Part shown: positions 13,519 through 24,126 of the stretch, piece by piece
Layout of the letters: each line of letters starts with the position of its first letter
How positions within the stretch are numbered: position 1 is the first letter of the stretch
Assembly (NCBI GenBank): GCA_028824555.1
Contig: JAPPDJ010000050.1
Coordinates: 1-33,688 of the forward strand
Direction of reading: 5' to 3'
DNA length: 33,688 nucleotides
DNA from: Gammaproteobacteria bacterium
GTDB lineage: Bacteria > Pseudomonadota > Gammaproteobacteria > Pseudomonadales > Azotimanducaceae
Notes under the pieces: generated by a model
The model's input: only the letters and a program-made list of their open reading frames with translations
What the model was told of the DNA's origin: nothing
Databases searched by the model: none
Position numbers and translations under genes: made by a program

Positions 13519-14726
13519 TGCACTTCGCCACCGGCGCTCGCTACGTCCTCTGCGGGGGTGGCCCCGAGGGGCTCGCCCGCACCGGAAAATCCTGCTGCCA
13601 GAACGCCTATGGCCTCTTCCCCGGCAATGGCCTCGCGCAGGAAGCCGCGCAGCAGCAGGCCGCGAGCGGCGTCGCGGTCGATGCCACGGGACTCGCAGTA
13701 GAACAGCATGGCCTCGTCCAGGGCGCCCACCGTGGCGCCGTGGGAGCAGCGCACGTCGTTGGCGTAGATTTCCAGTTCCGGCTTCGCGTACACCTCGGCA
13801 TCCGTGCTTTCGAGCAGGTTCTTGGTGGTAAGGGAAGCGTCACTCGCCTGCGCGCCGGCGGCGATGTGGATGCGCCCGTTGAGCACGGCGCGGGCGCGAC
13901 CGCCGACGACGCCGCGGAAGGTCTGGCGGCTAGTGCATTCGGGGGCGAGGTGGTCCACCGTCACCTGATTGTCGAGATGCTCGCGGTCGCCCAAACGCCA
14001 GGCGCCGTTGAGGTGCGCCTCGGCGCCGCGGCCGGCGAGCGTGACGTGGATGTCGTTGCGGCGAAGTTCGGTGCCGCGGGCGACCAGCCAAAGCGAATAG
14101 TGAGCTTCCTCGTCAACTTTGGCCGCGATCAGGCCGCATTGGGGGGCTTGTCCCCGCGGCTGGACACGACGATGCATGAGCCTTGCCCCTTCCGCGACGA
14201 TGCACTCGACGACGCGATGGGTGGCAGTGATCGGCGTCTCCACCAGCGCTAGTTCCGCGCCGGGTTCGACGATGAGGAGGATGTGCTCGTAAGCCGCGCC
14301 GATATCGTCCACGTTCACCGGCTCGTCGATTCGGCGTCCTGCCGGCACTCGCACCACGACGCCGCTCCCTAGCAGGATGCGATTGACGGCGGCGAGCGGA
14401 TGGCGAGCGAGGTCGATGGCGGCGCCGAGGTGGTCGGCGAGGAACGGCCGGGCGGCGGGTTCGTCGAATCGATGCAGTTCCACGCCATCCGGGACGCAAG
14501 TCTCGCCCACGCTTGGGGCCTCTGCCGGCGCGAGTGCCGCCTGATACCACTTTCCCACGTTGCTGTATTTCCACGCTTCCGCACGAAACACCGGCAAACC
14601 ATCGGCGGCGATGCACCCGCGCGCGGCATCACGGTCAATTGCGGGGGCATAGGAGTACGTGCCCTTGCCAAGCAGCCTCGCGTACAGCACCTCAGCCGCT
14701 TGCGGGCCCTGAGTGCTAGCCCGCAT
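13515..14726 (-). CDS. sufD: SufD scaffold subunit
   Basis: A 403-residue beta-helix protein that pairs with SufB in the SufBC2D scaffold, where clusters are built. The conserved C-terminal block is present: EIYANDVRCSHGATVGALDE, with the histidine of CSHGAT that takes part in cluster assembly, followed by LFYCESRGID. The N-terminus is divergent, as usual. The ATG at 14726 lies inside the left terminal inverted repeat of the element between sufC and sufD, so the first few codons and the start are element sequence. If the element was inserted, the start codon was acquired or recreated. GGTGAG just upstream may serve as ribosome-binding site. Confidence 0.93.
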   Translation of the reverse strand: MRASTQGPQAAEVLYARLLGKGTYSYAPAIDRDAARGCIAADGLPVFRAEAWKYSNVGKWYQAALAPAEAPSVGETCVPDGVELHRFDEPAARPFLADHLGAAIDLARHPLAAVNRILLGSGVVVRVPAGRRIDEPVNVDDIGAAYEHILLIVEPGAELALVETPITATHRVVECIVAEGARLMHRRVQPRGQAPQCGLIAAKVDEEAHYSLWLVARGTELRRNDIHVTLAGRGAEAHLNGAWRLGDREHLDNQVTVDHLAPECTSRQTFRGVVGGRARAVLNGRIHIAAGAQASDASLTTKNLLESTDAEVYAKPELEIYANDVRCSHGATVGALDEAMLFYCESRGIDRDAARGLLLRGFLREAIAGEEAIGVLAAGFSGAGEPLGATPAEDVASAGGEVQ

Positions 14727-14962
14727 TTCTCACCAGACCTCGTTTGCGGACGACGATGCACTCGCTGTGGCTGCGCAAGTGCTCGTGCGTCCTACGGACG
14801 CATTCGCCTGTCCTTCGGACAGGTTCACTCCAGCCGGCTCGACATAGTGCCCAGCTATGCCTTCGCCGTCTTCCGCCGTGCCTCCTGGCACGCGTGCGCC
14901 CGCAGCCACAGCGGCGCCTCGTCGCCCTCGCTACGAGCGCTGGTGAGAAATGCGGGCTAGCA
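14714..14962. mobile_element. MITE-like element R5 between sufC and sufD
   Basis: A 249-bp segment with perfect 23-bp terminal inverted repeats: the left arm 14714-14736 begins TGCTAGCCCGCATTTCTCAC and the right arm 14940-14962 is its reverse complement. A second nested inverted pair is CGCTGTGGCTGCG (about 14762-14774) against CGCAGCCACAGCG (about 14899-14912). Between them lie small hairpins: TGCGTCC/GGACGCA, CTGTCC/GGACAG and GTGCC/GGCAC. It encodes no gene I recognise. The right arm contains the sufC stop (TAG) and the left arm the sufD start (ATG). Confidence 0.85.
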
Positions 14963-15708
14963 GGCATCCTCGATCCAGCTATAGCCGTCTCGGTCCAGAA
15001 GCTCTGCCAGGGTGCGGTCGCCGGAGCGGATGATGTTGCCGCCGGCCAGCACGTGGACGTGATCCGGGACGATGTAGTCGAGCAAGCGCTGGTAGTGGGT
15101 CACCAACACCACGGCGTTGCCGGTGTCGCGGAAGTCGTTGACTCCGGCCGCCACCACCTGCATGGCATCGACGTCGAGCCCGGAGTCGGTCTCGTCGAGA
15201 ATGGCGATGCGCGGTTCGAGCAGCAGCATTTGCAGAATTTCGTTGCGCTTCTTCTCGCCACCGGAAAAGCCCTCGTTGACGCCGCGCTTGAGGAAGCCGG
15301 CGTCCAGCCCCAGCCGCTCGGCGGTCGCCCGGGCGCGGCGGATGAACGCGGCGGCGGAAGGCGCGCCCTCGCCGCGGGCCAGGGCGTGGCTGTCGATGGC
15401 GGCCTTGAGGAACTCCATGTTGCTGACGCCGGGAATCTCGATGGGGTACTGGAAGGCGAGGAAGAGCCCGAGCAAGGCGCGTTCCTCGGGGCTCGCCTGG
15501 GTGATGTCCTCGCCGGCAAGCCGTACCGTGCCGCGCAGCACCTCGTAGCCTGGCCGGCCAGCCACCACGTTCGCCAGTGTGCTCTTGCCGGAACCATTCG
15601 GCCCCATCACGGCATGAACCTCGCCCGGCGCCACGGTCAGATGCACGCCGCCGAGAATCACCTGATCCTCCACCTGCACGTGGAGGTCTTCGATGTCGAG
15701 CAGCGGCA

Positions 15709-15709
<1 letters not shown>
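14957..15709 (-). CDS. sufC: SufC ATPase of the Suf scaffold
   Basis: A 250-residue ABC-type ATPase that drives conformational change in the SufBC2D complex. Walker A is GPNGSGKST (36-44), the signature FSGGEKKRNEI, Walker B with catalytic acid AILDETDSGLD and the switch histidine VTHYQRLL; all are intact. The ATG at 15709 is the family start and overlaps the sufB stop by one base (TGATG). The final codons and stop sit at the edge of element R5, whose right arm supplies the TAG, though the protein end (SWIEDAC) looks normal. Confidence 0.95.
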
Positions 15710-17187
<1,478 letters not shown>

Positions 17188-17260
17188 GGATGGGCTCGGT
17201 TTTACCGGTTGCGGCCCCACGGCCACGACTGGCCGCCCGCCATCGCCTAGGCGGAATGGG

Positions 17261-17266
17261 ATTGTA
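17261..17266 (-). promoter_or_regulatory. Possible -10 box of the suf operon
   Basis: TACAAT on the minus strand (ATTGTA on the plus) lies 74 bases upstream of the sufB start. No convincing -35 is seen at the right distance, so an activator-dependent promoter or a wrong call are both possible. Confidence 0.3.
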
Positions 17267-17332
17267 GCAGGGCCGGGGCACAGGCGGTCCTCGCCAGTGC
17301 AACCCCGGCTCGGACTTAGGCGGCCTCTAAGG

Positions 17333-17576
17333 GACGGGCTGTCCGGTGTCGAGTCCGTCGGTGCACTCAAGACGGGCGGGGACAAGCCCCGCCCCTACGC
17401 GTCCCGTGCCGAGTGCATCGATGCGTTCAAGACACCTTCCTCGTAGGGGACGGGCTTGTCCCGTCCCGGCGCGCCTGGACGGGCGCGTTGGCCGTTCGCT
17501 TGCGCGAACTGCTGGACTTCGACGAATTCCTCGGTACATTCAAGACGGGCGGGGACAAGCCCCGCCCCTACGGGGG
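17333..17576. repeat. R2 hairpin repeat cluster
   Basis: Three hairpins of one family: GGGCGGGG/CCCCGCCC around ACAAG at 17374-17394, the inverted GGGACGGG/CCCGTCCC type at 17446-17467 and another direct copy at 17544-17572. Each is preceded by variants of GAGTCCGTCGGTGCACTCAAGAC. Between the last two lie module B (GACGGGCGCGTTGG side) and a GTTCGCTTGCGCGAAC hairpin. The reverse complement of 17448-17575 matches 27135-27262 over about 130 bases. The gap 17188-17578 holds only these repeats and the suf leader. Confidence 0.9.
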
Positions 17577-17578
17577 CA

Positions 17579-19153
17579 CTAGCCGACGCGGCGGTCTCCT
17601 TGCCAGTAGGGCTCGCGGAGCTTGAATTTTTGCAGCTTTCCGGTGGCCGTTCGGGGCAGCTCGGGGCGGAATTCCACCGAGGTTGGGCACTTGAAGTGCG
17701 CCATCTGGTCACGGCAGAAGGCGATGAGTTCGGTTTCGGTGGCGGCGGCGCCGTCCCTCTGCACCACCAGCGCCTTTGGCGTCTCGCCCCAGCGCTCGTG
17801 CGGCACGCCGATGACGGCACACTCGAGCACGGCCGGGTGCTTGTAGAGCACGTCCTCAATGTCGGGGGAGCTGATGTTCTCGCCGCCGGAAATGATGACG
17901 TCCTTCTTGCGGTCGACGATGTGGATGTTGTTGAACTCATCCCATACGGCGAGGTCGCCGGTATGGAAATAGCCGTCGCGAATCGCCTCGGCGGTCTCCT
18001 CCGGCTGTTCCCAGTAGCCCTTGAAAACGACGTTGGAGCGGGCGCAGACCTCACCGACGGTCTCGCCGTCCTGGGGCACGGGGTTGTCGTCGTCGTCCAG
18101 CACCTTGAGGTCCACGCCGATGCCGGGCACGCCGGCGCGGGAGCGGCGCTGATAGTCCTGGACTTCGGTGTGGTGGTCCGGATGCGAGACCGTGAGCAGC
18201 GGCGCCGTTTCGGTTAGGCCATAGATCTGCAGGAACTCCCAGCCGAGTTCGGCCTCCAGCCGCTCGATGAACGCGGCCGGCGGCGGTGCGCCGGCGACGG
18301 TGAATCGAGGCCGGGTGGCGATGTTGTGGCGGTGCTTGTCGGGATAGTCGAGGATCGTGCGCAACACGGTGGGTGCCATGCAGGCGAAGGTAACCTTTTC
18401 CCGCTCGATGAGGCGGAAGATCTCGGCGCCGTCCACCGCGCGCAGGACGACATGGGTGCCGCCCATGCCGGTGATGGCGTACACGCCGCCCCAGCCGTTG
18501 CAGTGGAACATCGGCAGCGTCCAAAGTTCGACATCGTCGTGGGCGACGCGCAGGTGGGCGATCAGGCTGTAGGCGTTCACGTAGCAGTTGCGGTGGGTCA
18601 TCATCACGCCCTTGGGGCGGGCAGTGGTGCCGGACGTGTAGTTGATGGACACGAGGTCGTTCTCGTCCCGCTCGATGGCCGCCGGCGCCGTGTCCGGCTC
18701 GCCGGCGATGAGCGCTTCCCAGTCCTGCCAGCCTTCCGGCGCGTTGCCGGCGTCTTGCGCGACGACGAAGTCGCGGACGCTAGTGAGGCCGCCGCGGATG
18801 CCATCCACTACATCGGTGTACTCGTAGTCCACCAGCACCACCGCAACGCCGGCGTGATTGAGGATGTATTCGTGGTCCGCCGCCACCAAGCGGTAGTTCA
18901 GCGGCACAAGCACCGCACCGATCTGACTCGTGGCGTAGAAGCTCTCCAAGAAGAAATGCGAGTTGGGGCTCAAGATGCAGACCCGATCGCCTTGCGCCAC
19001 GCCGAGCGACAGCAAGGCATGCGAGAGTCGATTCACCCGCGCCTGCAATTCGGCATAGCTGAAGCGCAACTCGCCGTCCACGACCGCGGTCTTGTTTGGG
19101 TAGAGCAGAACGGATCGCCGCAGAAAGTCATCGACAAGAAGGGGAACCTGCAT
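17579..19153 (-). CDS. Acyl-CoA synthetase (AMP-forming)
   Basis: A 524-residue adenylate-forming ligase that activates a carboxylic acid (fatty, aryl or short-chain) to its CoA thioester. Motifs seen: NYTSGTTARPKG (171-182, P-loop), YGLTETAP, the YFHTGDLAVWD hinge-side aspartate, DRKKDVIISGGENISS and the catalytic C-terminal lysine K506 in RTATGKLQKFKL. No signal peptide. The ATG at 19153 follows AAGGAGA at ten bases; the frame is open further up through repeats but lacks support. Substrate specificity cannot be read from sequence. The neighbours (acyl-CoA dehydrogenase, SDR, GST, LLM oxidoreductase) suggest a catabolic route for fatty or xenobiotic acids. Its stop codon is followed at once by an R2 hairpin. 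Confidence 0.92.
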   Translation of the reverse strand: MQVPLLVDDFLRRSVLLYPNKTAVVDGELRFSYAELQARVNRLSHALLSLGVAQGDRVCILSPNSHFFLESFYATSQIGAVLVPLNYRLVAADHEYILNHAGVAVVLVDYEYTDVVDGIRGGLTSVRDFVVAQDAGNAPEGWQDWEALIAGEPDTAPAAIERDENDLVSINYTSGTTARPKGVMMTHRNCYVNAYSLIAHLRVAHDDVELWTLPMFHCNGWGGVYAITGMGGTHVVLRAVDGAEIFRLIEREKVTFACMAPTVLRTILDYPDKHRHNIATRPRFTVAGAPPPAAFIERLEAELGWEFLQIYGLTETAPLLTVSHPDHHTEVQDYQRRSRAGVPGIGVDLKVLDDDDNPVPQDGETVGEVCARSNVVFKGYWEQPEETAEAIRDGYFHTGDLAVWDEFNNIHIVDRKKDVIISGGENISSPDIEDVLYKHPAVLECAVIGVPHERWGETPKALVVQRDGAAATETELIAFCRDQMAHFKCPTSVEFRPELPRTATGKLQKFKLREPYWQGDRRVG

Positions 19154-19310
19154 TTCGTGGCATCTCCTTTGGCTGTGCGCGGCGCCCAACCCTCCGCGCG
19201 AAGCGGAGAATCCTACACCCGCACGGCGAGGCGCGGACAGCCATCCCACGCCTGCATCTGGCGGCTCGGCCATCATGCCGACCCCGCCCGTTTTAACGCA
19301 CCGGACGCAA

Positions 19311-19385
19311 GCAGTTGCGCAGCAAACTGCCAACGCGCCCGTCAGGGCGCGCCGGCACGGGACGGGACAAGCCCGTCCCCTACGA
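19311..19385 (+). repeat. R2 repeat, partial copy
   Basis: In order it holds GCAGTT/AACTGC (degenerate module A), CAA, module B CGCGCCC/GGGCGCG around GTCA, then GGGACGGG/CCCGTCCC around ACAAG. This is the same module order as in 27195-27262. It lies in the 19154-19591 gap, which also carries R1 copy 2 and a CTCCGC/GCGGAG hairpin at 19192-19208; no gene is seen. Confidence 0.85.
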
Positions 19386-19442
19386 ATTGCGTTCTACGGC
19401 AATCAAGCGAACGGATGCGTTGGCCTCTAGCGTCGCCGTCTT

Positions 19443-19558
19443 CTGGAGGGAGGGCGTCTCGCCCTCCATCGCGCCCGCGAGGGCGCGCATCCTTGTGGTG
19501 CGGCGAGTATTTCTGCGCGCCTTGCGGCGCGATGGAGGGCGAGACGACCTCCCTCCGA
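19443..19558. repeat. Long inverted repeat R1, copy 2
   Basis: This matches the reverse complement of 262-384, including the internal GTGCGGCGAGT-TTCTGCGCGCC stretch. The arms are GGAGGGAGGGCGTCTCGCCC and its near complement GGGCGAGACGACCTCCCTCC. It also contains hairpin module B (CGCGCCC/GGGCGCG with a GCGA loop, about 19469-19486) that recurs in R2 and R3. Confidence 0.85.
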
Positions 19559-19591
19559 GGCCCCGCGTATGTTCTAGGCGCTAGCCTGCCC

Positions 19592-20224
19592 CTACCACCG
19601 CAGCACGCTCTGGGCGGCGGGACGTTGCCGATAACGCTCGTCCCACGCGCGCAGCCGCTCGCGTTCGCCGAAGAGGTCCGCTTCCACAAAGCGCAGGAAC
19701 TGCAGCGACGCCTGCAAGGTGCAGTCGGCGATGGACACGCTCTCGCCCAAAAGCAGCGGCCGGCCGTCGGCGAGCAGGTTGTCCAGATAGTTGAGCGGGG
19801 TTTGCAGGCTCGCCTCCATCTGCGCGGCCTTTTGCGGGTCCGGCGGACGACCCAAGGGCGAGTTCTTGGCATGTCCGTACTGGCCCATCGGACCAGCGAC
19901 CCTTAGGTCGACGATGCGTTCGACGTCCCGGGCCCTGCCGCGGCGTTCCGGGCCGCCGGTGAGCAGCCGCCCGTCCGGGAAGGCGTCCTCCAAGTACTCG
20001 ATGATGGCCAGCGACTCGACGAGATAGCCGCCGTCATCGAGCTCCAAGACGGGCACGGTGCCGAACGGATTCCGCGCCAGGTGCGCGGGTTCCCGATGGC
20101 GCCCCTTGACCGTGTTCACAACGATTTGCTCGATGCCCATGTCCACGCCAAGCTCGGCGCGCTCGGCGATGTACAGCATGACCTTGGTCGGATTGGGCGC
20201 CAGCGGCACCATGTACAGCTTCAT
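19592..20224 (-). CDS. Glutathione S-transferase family protein
   Basis: A 210-residue soluble protein with a GST layout: an N-terminal thioredoxin-like domain (MKLYMVPLAPNPTKVMLYIAE; PFGTVPVLELDDG with the cis-proline; ESLAIIEYLED for the glutathione gamma-glutamyl contact) and an all-helical C-terminal domain (SIADCTLQASLQFL). Likely roles are conjugation, dehalogenation or isomerisation of an electrophile. The ATG overlaps the stop of the upstream LLM gene (ATGA), so the two are co-translated and probably act on the same compound. Confidence 0.9.
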   Translation of the reverse strand: MKLYMVPLAPNPTKVMLYIAERAELGVDMGIEQIVVNTVKGRHREPAHLARNPFGTVPVLELDDGGYLVESLAIIEYLEDAFPDGRLLTGGPERRGRARDVERIVDLRVAGPMGQYGHAKNSPLGRPPDPQKAAQMEASLQTPLNYLDNLLADGRPLLLGESVSIADCTLQASLQFLRFVEADLFGERERLRAWDERYRQRPAAQSVLRW

Positions 20225-21258
20225 TCGATGTCCTTCATCAAGTCGGCAATCTGTTCGAGAAGCTCGAAGCGGGCGGCACCGAGCGGGGCGCTGTCCAAGC
20301 CAAGCTTCAAGGTGGTGACGCCCACGGCACGATAGCGACGCAGTCTTTCGCGCACCATTTCGGCGGTTCCTAGCGCCTGAAACGCCGTCACCATGGCATC
20401 CGGCACGCGAGCGGCGGCCTCTTCGCGACGGCCAGCGAGCCACAGCGACTGCACCGCCTTGGCGTCCTCTTCATAGCCTGCCCGCCGGTAGGCGTCGTTG
20501 TAGAAGTTCGTGGTGGCCGAACCCATGCCTCCCAAGTTGAAGGCGACGCCGGGCTTGCGACGCTCGATCATCGCCTCCACATCGTCGCCGATTTCCACGC
20601 GCACCGAGACGCACAGGTCAAGGTTCGCCAGGGAGCGACCGGCGCGGCCCGCACCGTCGCGGATGAAATCCAGATGAGCCTCGGGATGATCCGGCGAAAA
20701 CGACGTGCCGAGCCAGCCATCCGCCGCGGCGCCAGTGAAACGGAGCGCATTGGGGCCTAAGGTCGCGAGGTAGATGGGCACTGCGGCAGGTTCGTGGGCA
20801 ATTCTGAGCGCCTTGCCTTCGCTGTCAGGCAGCGGCAACTGGAAAACCTGACCTTGGTAATCCACCTTCTCGCCAGCGAAGATCATCCGGCAGATTTCCA
20901 CCGTCTCCTTAAGCCGCGTCAGCGGCGTGCGAAAGCGAACACCGTGCAGCCCCTCCACCACCTGCGGCCCACTGGCCCCCAGGCCAAGTACGAATCGTCC
21001 GCCGGAGAGGTCATGCAGCGTCAACGCCGTCATGGCCACCATGGCTGGCGTGCGCGCCGTGACCTGCATGATGCCGGTCGCCAGCCGGATGCGTTGGGTC
21101 TTGTCCGCCAAAAACGCCAAGGGCGTCGCCGCGTCGCTCCACCAAGCCTCAGCCGAAAGCGCCAAGGCCGCGCCAAGCCGCTCCGCATGACGCACCCAAT
21201 CCGCCATGAGATCAAGGCCGCCGGCGCGGACCGCACCAATCTCCACGGCAAATCGCAT
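20221..21258 (-). CDS. LLM class flavin-dependent oxidoreductase
   Basis: A 345-residue TIM-barrel protein of the luciferase-like monooxygenase superfamily, most like the F420- or FMN-linked members. It shows the RIRLATGIMQVTARTPAMVAMTALTLHDLSGGRFVLGLGASGP core and IYLATLGPNALRFTGAAADGWLG. The cofactor (FMNH2 or F420H2) cannot be decided by eye. The ATG at 21258 opens the typical MRFAVEIG strand; the frame extends far upstream without a family match. It is co-translated with the GST and divergent from the acyl-CoA dehydrogenase gene across 244 bases, which must hold both promoters and show no other gene. Confidence 0.9.
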   Translation of the reverse strand: MRFAVEIGAVRAGGLDLMADWVRHAERLGAALALSAEAWWSDAATPLAFLADKTQRIRLATGIMQVTARTPAMVAMTALTLHDLSGGRFVLGLGASGPQVVEGLHGVRFRTPLTRLKETVEICRMIFAGEKVDYQGQVFQLPLPDSEGKALRIAHEPAAVPIYLATLGPNALRFTGAAADGWLGTSFSPDHPEAHLDFIRDGAGRAGRSLANLDLCVSVRVEIGDDVEAMIERRKPGVAFNLGGMGSATTNFYNDAYRRAGYEEDAKAVQSLWLAGRREEAAARVPDAMVTAFQALGTAEMVRERLRRYRAVGVTTLKLGLDSAPLGAARFELLEQIADLMKDIE

Positions 21259-21502
21259 CAGGTCTTGGCCTTTGTTTGCAGCGACATCCGGGCAGTTTAC
21301 GCACAGCCGCCGTTTGCAGAGAAGGCCACACGCCCACCAGGACTTGGACAGGCCAGGTTTCGGTTCGACGGTGGGGTTGGTGGTGGTTTCTTTTGCGTTC
21401 GCTCCAGGCTTGACGGCGGGCCTTAAGGCTGTGTGCTTGCAGTTCGGTGCCGCTTGCATGATGCTCTCGCGTCTTCGCCTTAGCCCGCGACTTAATGGAG
21501 AA

Positions 21503-22693
21503 ATGCCCTTGTCCGCCACCCTAGAATTCCGCGCCGAGACGCGCGCGTGGCTCGAAGAGAACTGTCCGGCCGGCGCCCGTGGTCCCGGCCCCATCCACAG
21601 CGGCAGCACCAAGATTCCGCTCACCGATCGCGACACCATTCTGTGGAAGGAGCGGATGGTGGAGAAGGGCTGGACTGCGCCCACCTGGCCGGCCGAATAC
21701 GGCGGCGGCGGTCTTTCGCACGAGGAGTACATGGTGCTCATCAGCGAGATGCGCGCCATTCGCGCCCGCTCTCCCCTCGGTGGCATGGGGCTGTCGCTGA
21801 TCGGCCCGACCCTGATCGAGCTTGGCACCGAGGATCAGAAGGCGCGGCACATTCCGCGCATCGTGCGCGGCGAGGTGGCCTGGTGTCAGGGCTATAGCGA
21901 ACCGAGTTCCGGCTCCGACCTTGCGAGCCTGCGCACCCGCGCCGAGGATGCGGGCGATCATTTCGTCATCAACGGCCAGAAAATCTGGACCTCTGGCGCG
22001 CAGTACGCCGACTGGATGTTCGCCCTAGTGCGAACAGACCCCGACGTGCCCAAGCACGTCGGCATCAGCTTCGTGTTGCTGACCATGGATCAGCCCGGCG
22101 TCACCGTGAAGCCGATCCGCCTCATCAGCGGCGAATCGCCCTTCTGCGAAACCTTTTTCGACAACGCCATCGCCCAGAAGGCCGACTTGGTGGGCGAACT
22201 GAACCAAGGCTGGACAGTCGGCAAGCGCCTGCTGCAGTTCGAGCGCGGCAGCATGGCGACGCTGGTCGGCGGCGCGGCCGCGGCAGACGCCGGCCCGAGC
22301 CTGGCCGGCGATGCCAAGAAGTACTCGGGCGAAGAGAACGGGCGCATTGCCGATGCCTCGCTGCGCCAGCGCATCGCCACCCACGAGATCAACGATCGCG
22401 CCTTCCGCCTCACCCAGCGCCGCACGGCGCAGGAGGCCGCCGACGGCAAGACCCCAGGGCCCGCCACCTCCATCTTCAAGATGTACGGCACGGAGCTCGA
22501 ACAGAGCCGTGCCCAGCTTCTTGTCGAGATGCGCGGCAGCCTCGGCGTCGGCTGGTCTGGCGATGGCTTCTCGCCCCGAGAGATTGGCGAGACGCGCGGC
22601 TTCCTGGCCGGTCGCGCCGCCTCCATCTACAGCGGCAGCAACGAAATCCAGCGCAACATCATCGCCAAGCGGGTGCTAGGCCTGCCGGATTAG
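21503..22693 (+). CDS. Acyl-CoA dehydrogenase family protein
   Basis: A 396-residue FAD-dependent dehydrogenase introducing an alpha,beta double bond into an acyl-CoA. Family blocks: PTWPAEYGGGGLS, WCQGYSEPSSGSDLASLRTRAE and GQKIWTSGAQYADW in the N-terminal and middle domains, and a C-terminal helical domain with QIQRNIIAKRVLGLP-type end (here SNEIQRNIIAKRVLG). A long low-homology insert (about 240-330) is common in members acting on steroid or branched acyl-CoAs. The ATG at 21503 has GGAG just three bases upstream, slightly close. It is followed nine bases later by an SDR gene, forming a two-gene operon. Confidence 0.92.
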   Translation: MPLSATLEFRAETRAWLEENCPAGARGPGPIHSGSTKIPLTDRDTILWKERMVEKGWTAPTWPAEYGGGGLSHEEYMVLISEMRAIRARSPLGGMGLSLIGPTLIELGTEDQKARHIPRIVRGEVAWCQGYSEPSSGSDLASLRTRAEDAGDHFVINGQKIWTSGAQYADWMFALVRTDPDVPKHVGISFVLLTMDQPGVTVKPIRLISGESPFCETFFDNAIAQKADLVGELNQGWTVGKRLLQFERGSMATLVGGAAAADAGPSLAGDAKKYSGEENGRIADASLRQRIATHEINDRAFRLTQRRTAQEAADGKTPGPATSIFKMYGTELEQSRAQLLVEMRGSLGVGWSGDGFSPREIGETRGFLAGRAASIYSGSNEIQRNIIAKRVLGLPD

Positions 22694-22702
22694 AGAAAAA
22701 CC

Positions 22703-23527
22703 ATGGACAACGTGCAGAACAAGGTCGCCGTCGTCACCGGCGCCGCCTCCGGGATCGGCCTCGGCATGGTACGGGCGCTCGCCGGCGCCGGGGTACACGT
22801 CGCCATGCTCGATGTTGAGGAAGGCGCCCTCGCGTCCGCCCATGCCGAGTTCGACACCGCCAATGTGGATGTGCAGCGCTTCGTCTGCGACGTAAGCGAG
22901 CGCGGCCAGGTGCGCGACGTTGCGGAATCGGTGCGGCGCCACTACGGCCGCGTGGACATCGTCTGCAACAACGCCGGTGTCGCCGCTGGCGGCCCCATCG
23001 ACGAGACATCCGAGGACGACTGGGACTGGGTGCTCGGCGTCAACCTGCACGGCGTCGTCAACGGCATGCGCACGTACGTGCCCATCATCAAGGCTGGCGG
23101 CGAAGGCGGCCACGTGGTCAACACCGCGTCCATCCTCGGCCACTTCACCGGGCCCCGGCAGTCGATCTATGCCGCCTCGAAGTACGCCGTGGTCGCCATC
23201 TCCGAGGCCTCGCGGGAAGACCTTGCACCTTTTGGCATCGGTGTTTCGGCGCTGTGCCCCGGCATGATCGCCACCCGCATCCTGCGCTCGGAACGCAATC
23301 GCCCGGCGGCTTTGGCGCGCCCCTCATCCGGCATGTTCGAAGGCCGTGCCGAAGTCGAGCAGCGCTTCGCCACCGAAGGGCTGAACCCGAACGTGGTGGG
23401 CGAGCAGGTGCTCGAGGGCATCCGCCGCAACAAGCCCTTCATCTTCACCCACGCCTCGCTCGCCGACGGCATCCGGGCGAGGATGAAGACGGTGCTCGAT
23501 TCGTTTGACGGGTCTGAGGTCGACTGA
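22703..23527 (+). CDS. Short-chain dehydrogenase/reductase (SDR)
   Basis: A 274-residue classical SDR: cofactor loop TGAASGIG (12-19), the acidic D37 after the second strand favouring NAD(H), NNAG (89-92), catalytic S143, Y156 and K160 (YAASK). It probably oxidises a hydroxyacyl intermediate or reduces a keto group in the pathway shared with the upstream acyl-CoA dehydrogenase. The ATG at 22703 lies nine bases after that gene's stop. The 170-base stretch after it, up to the convergent STAS gene, shows no gene. Confidence 0.92.
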   Translation: MDNVQNKVAVVTGAASGIGLGMVRALAGAGVHVAMLDVEEGALASAHAEFDTANVDVQRFVCDVSERGQVRDVAESVRRHYGRVDIVCNNAGVAAGGPIDETSEDDWDWVLGVNLHGVVNGMRTYVPIIKAGGEGGHVVNTASILGHFTGPRQSIYAASKYAVVAISEASREDLAPFGIGVSALCPGMIATRILRSERNRPAALARPSSGMFEGRAEVEQRFATEGLNPNVVGEQVLEGIRRNKPFIFTHASLADGIRARMKTVLDSFDGSEVD

Positions 23528-23697
23528 AGTTTCCAACCCCAGCGGGGAACGCTGGCGCCGCGAGACGTCCACCCACCGCACGCGGGCTTCTTTAACGCAA
23601 GCGGCGCGCGCCTGCCGGCGCGAACGAGAGCCTCAAGGGCCCTCCATTGCCTAAGGCCCGTCGCCCGGGTGGTCGATGGGCGTGGTCTTGGCGGGCG

Positions 23698-24027
23698 TCA
23701 GGCGGAAACGGCTTCGTCGCGGGTGTCGAAGATCTTGATGATCTGGTCGAAGCCGCTGATCTCGAACACTTCGCGGATCGGCGCCGAGAGGGAACAGAGG
23801 CAGAACTTGGCCTTGCGCTGGTCCAAGGACTTGGCGATCAGGAGCACGGCACGGAGCCCGGCGCTGCTGATGTAGATAAGGTCTGCGAGATCGATGACGA
23901 CGCGCTCATCAGAGTCTTGGATCGCACCGATGAGGGAGTCCTGAAAGTCGGTCGCGTTGCGGCCGTCGATGCGGCCTTCCGGCATTGCGACCAAGGTTGT
24001 TCCGTTTCGCTCGGTGGAGATGTCCAT
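23698..24027 (-). CDS. STAS-domain anti-anti-sigma factor-like protein
   Basis: A 109-residue single STAS domain resembling SpoIIAA and other anti-sigma factor antagonists. The regulatory loop DLIYISSAGLRAV carries S54 and S55, one of which is phosphorylated by a partner switch kinase in the family. MDISTERNGTTLVAMPEGRIDGRNA is the usual first hairpin. The kinase and phosphatase partners are not in the window, so the pathway regulated is unknown. It stands alone and convergent to the SDR gene, with its own promoter. Confidence 0.88.
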   Translation of the reverse strand: MDISTERNGTTLVAMPEGRIDGRNATDFQDSLIGAIQDSDERVVIDLADLIYISSAGLRAVLLIAKSLDQRKAKFCLCSLSAPIREVFEISGFDQIIKIFDTRDEAVSA

Positions 24028-24126
24028 TCGGGGAATCCTTGCCTGGCAAAGTGCAACCGCGACCGCGCCCTGCCAGACCTTCTGACGACGTGTGTCGCAT
24101 CCCAATCCCTCGCGGGAAGGCGGCGC

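Noticed and set aside
12271-13701. 476-residue plus-strand frame opposite sufS
   Set aside because: It is the mirror frame of an evident sufS, with no recognisable domains.
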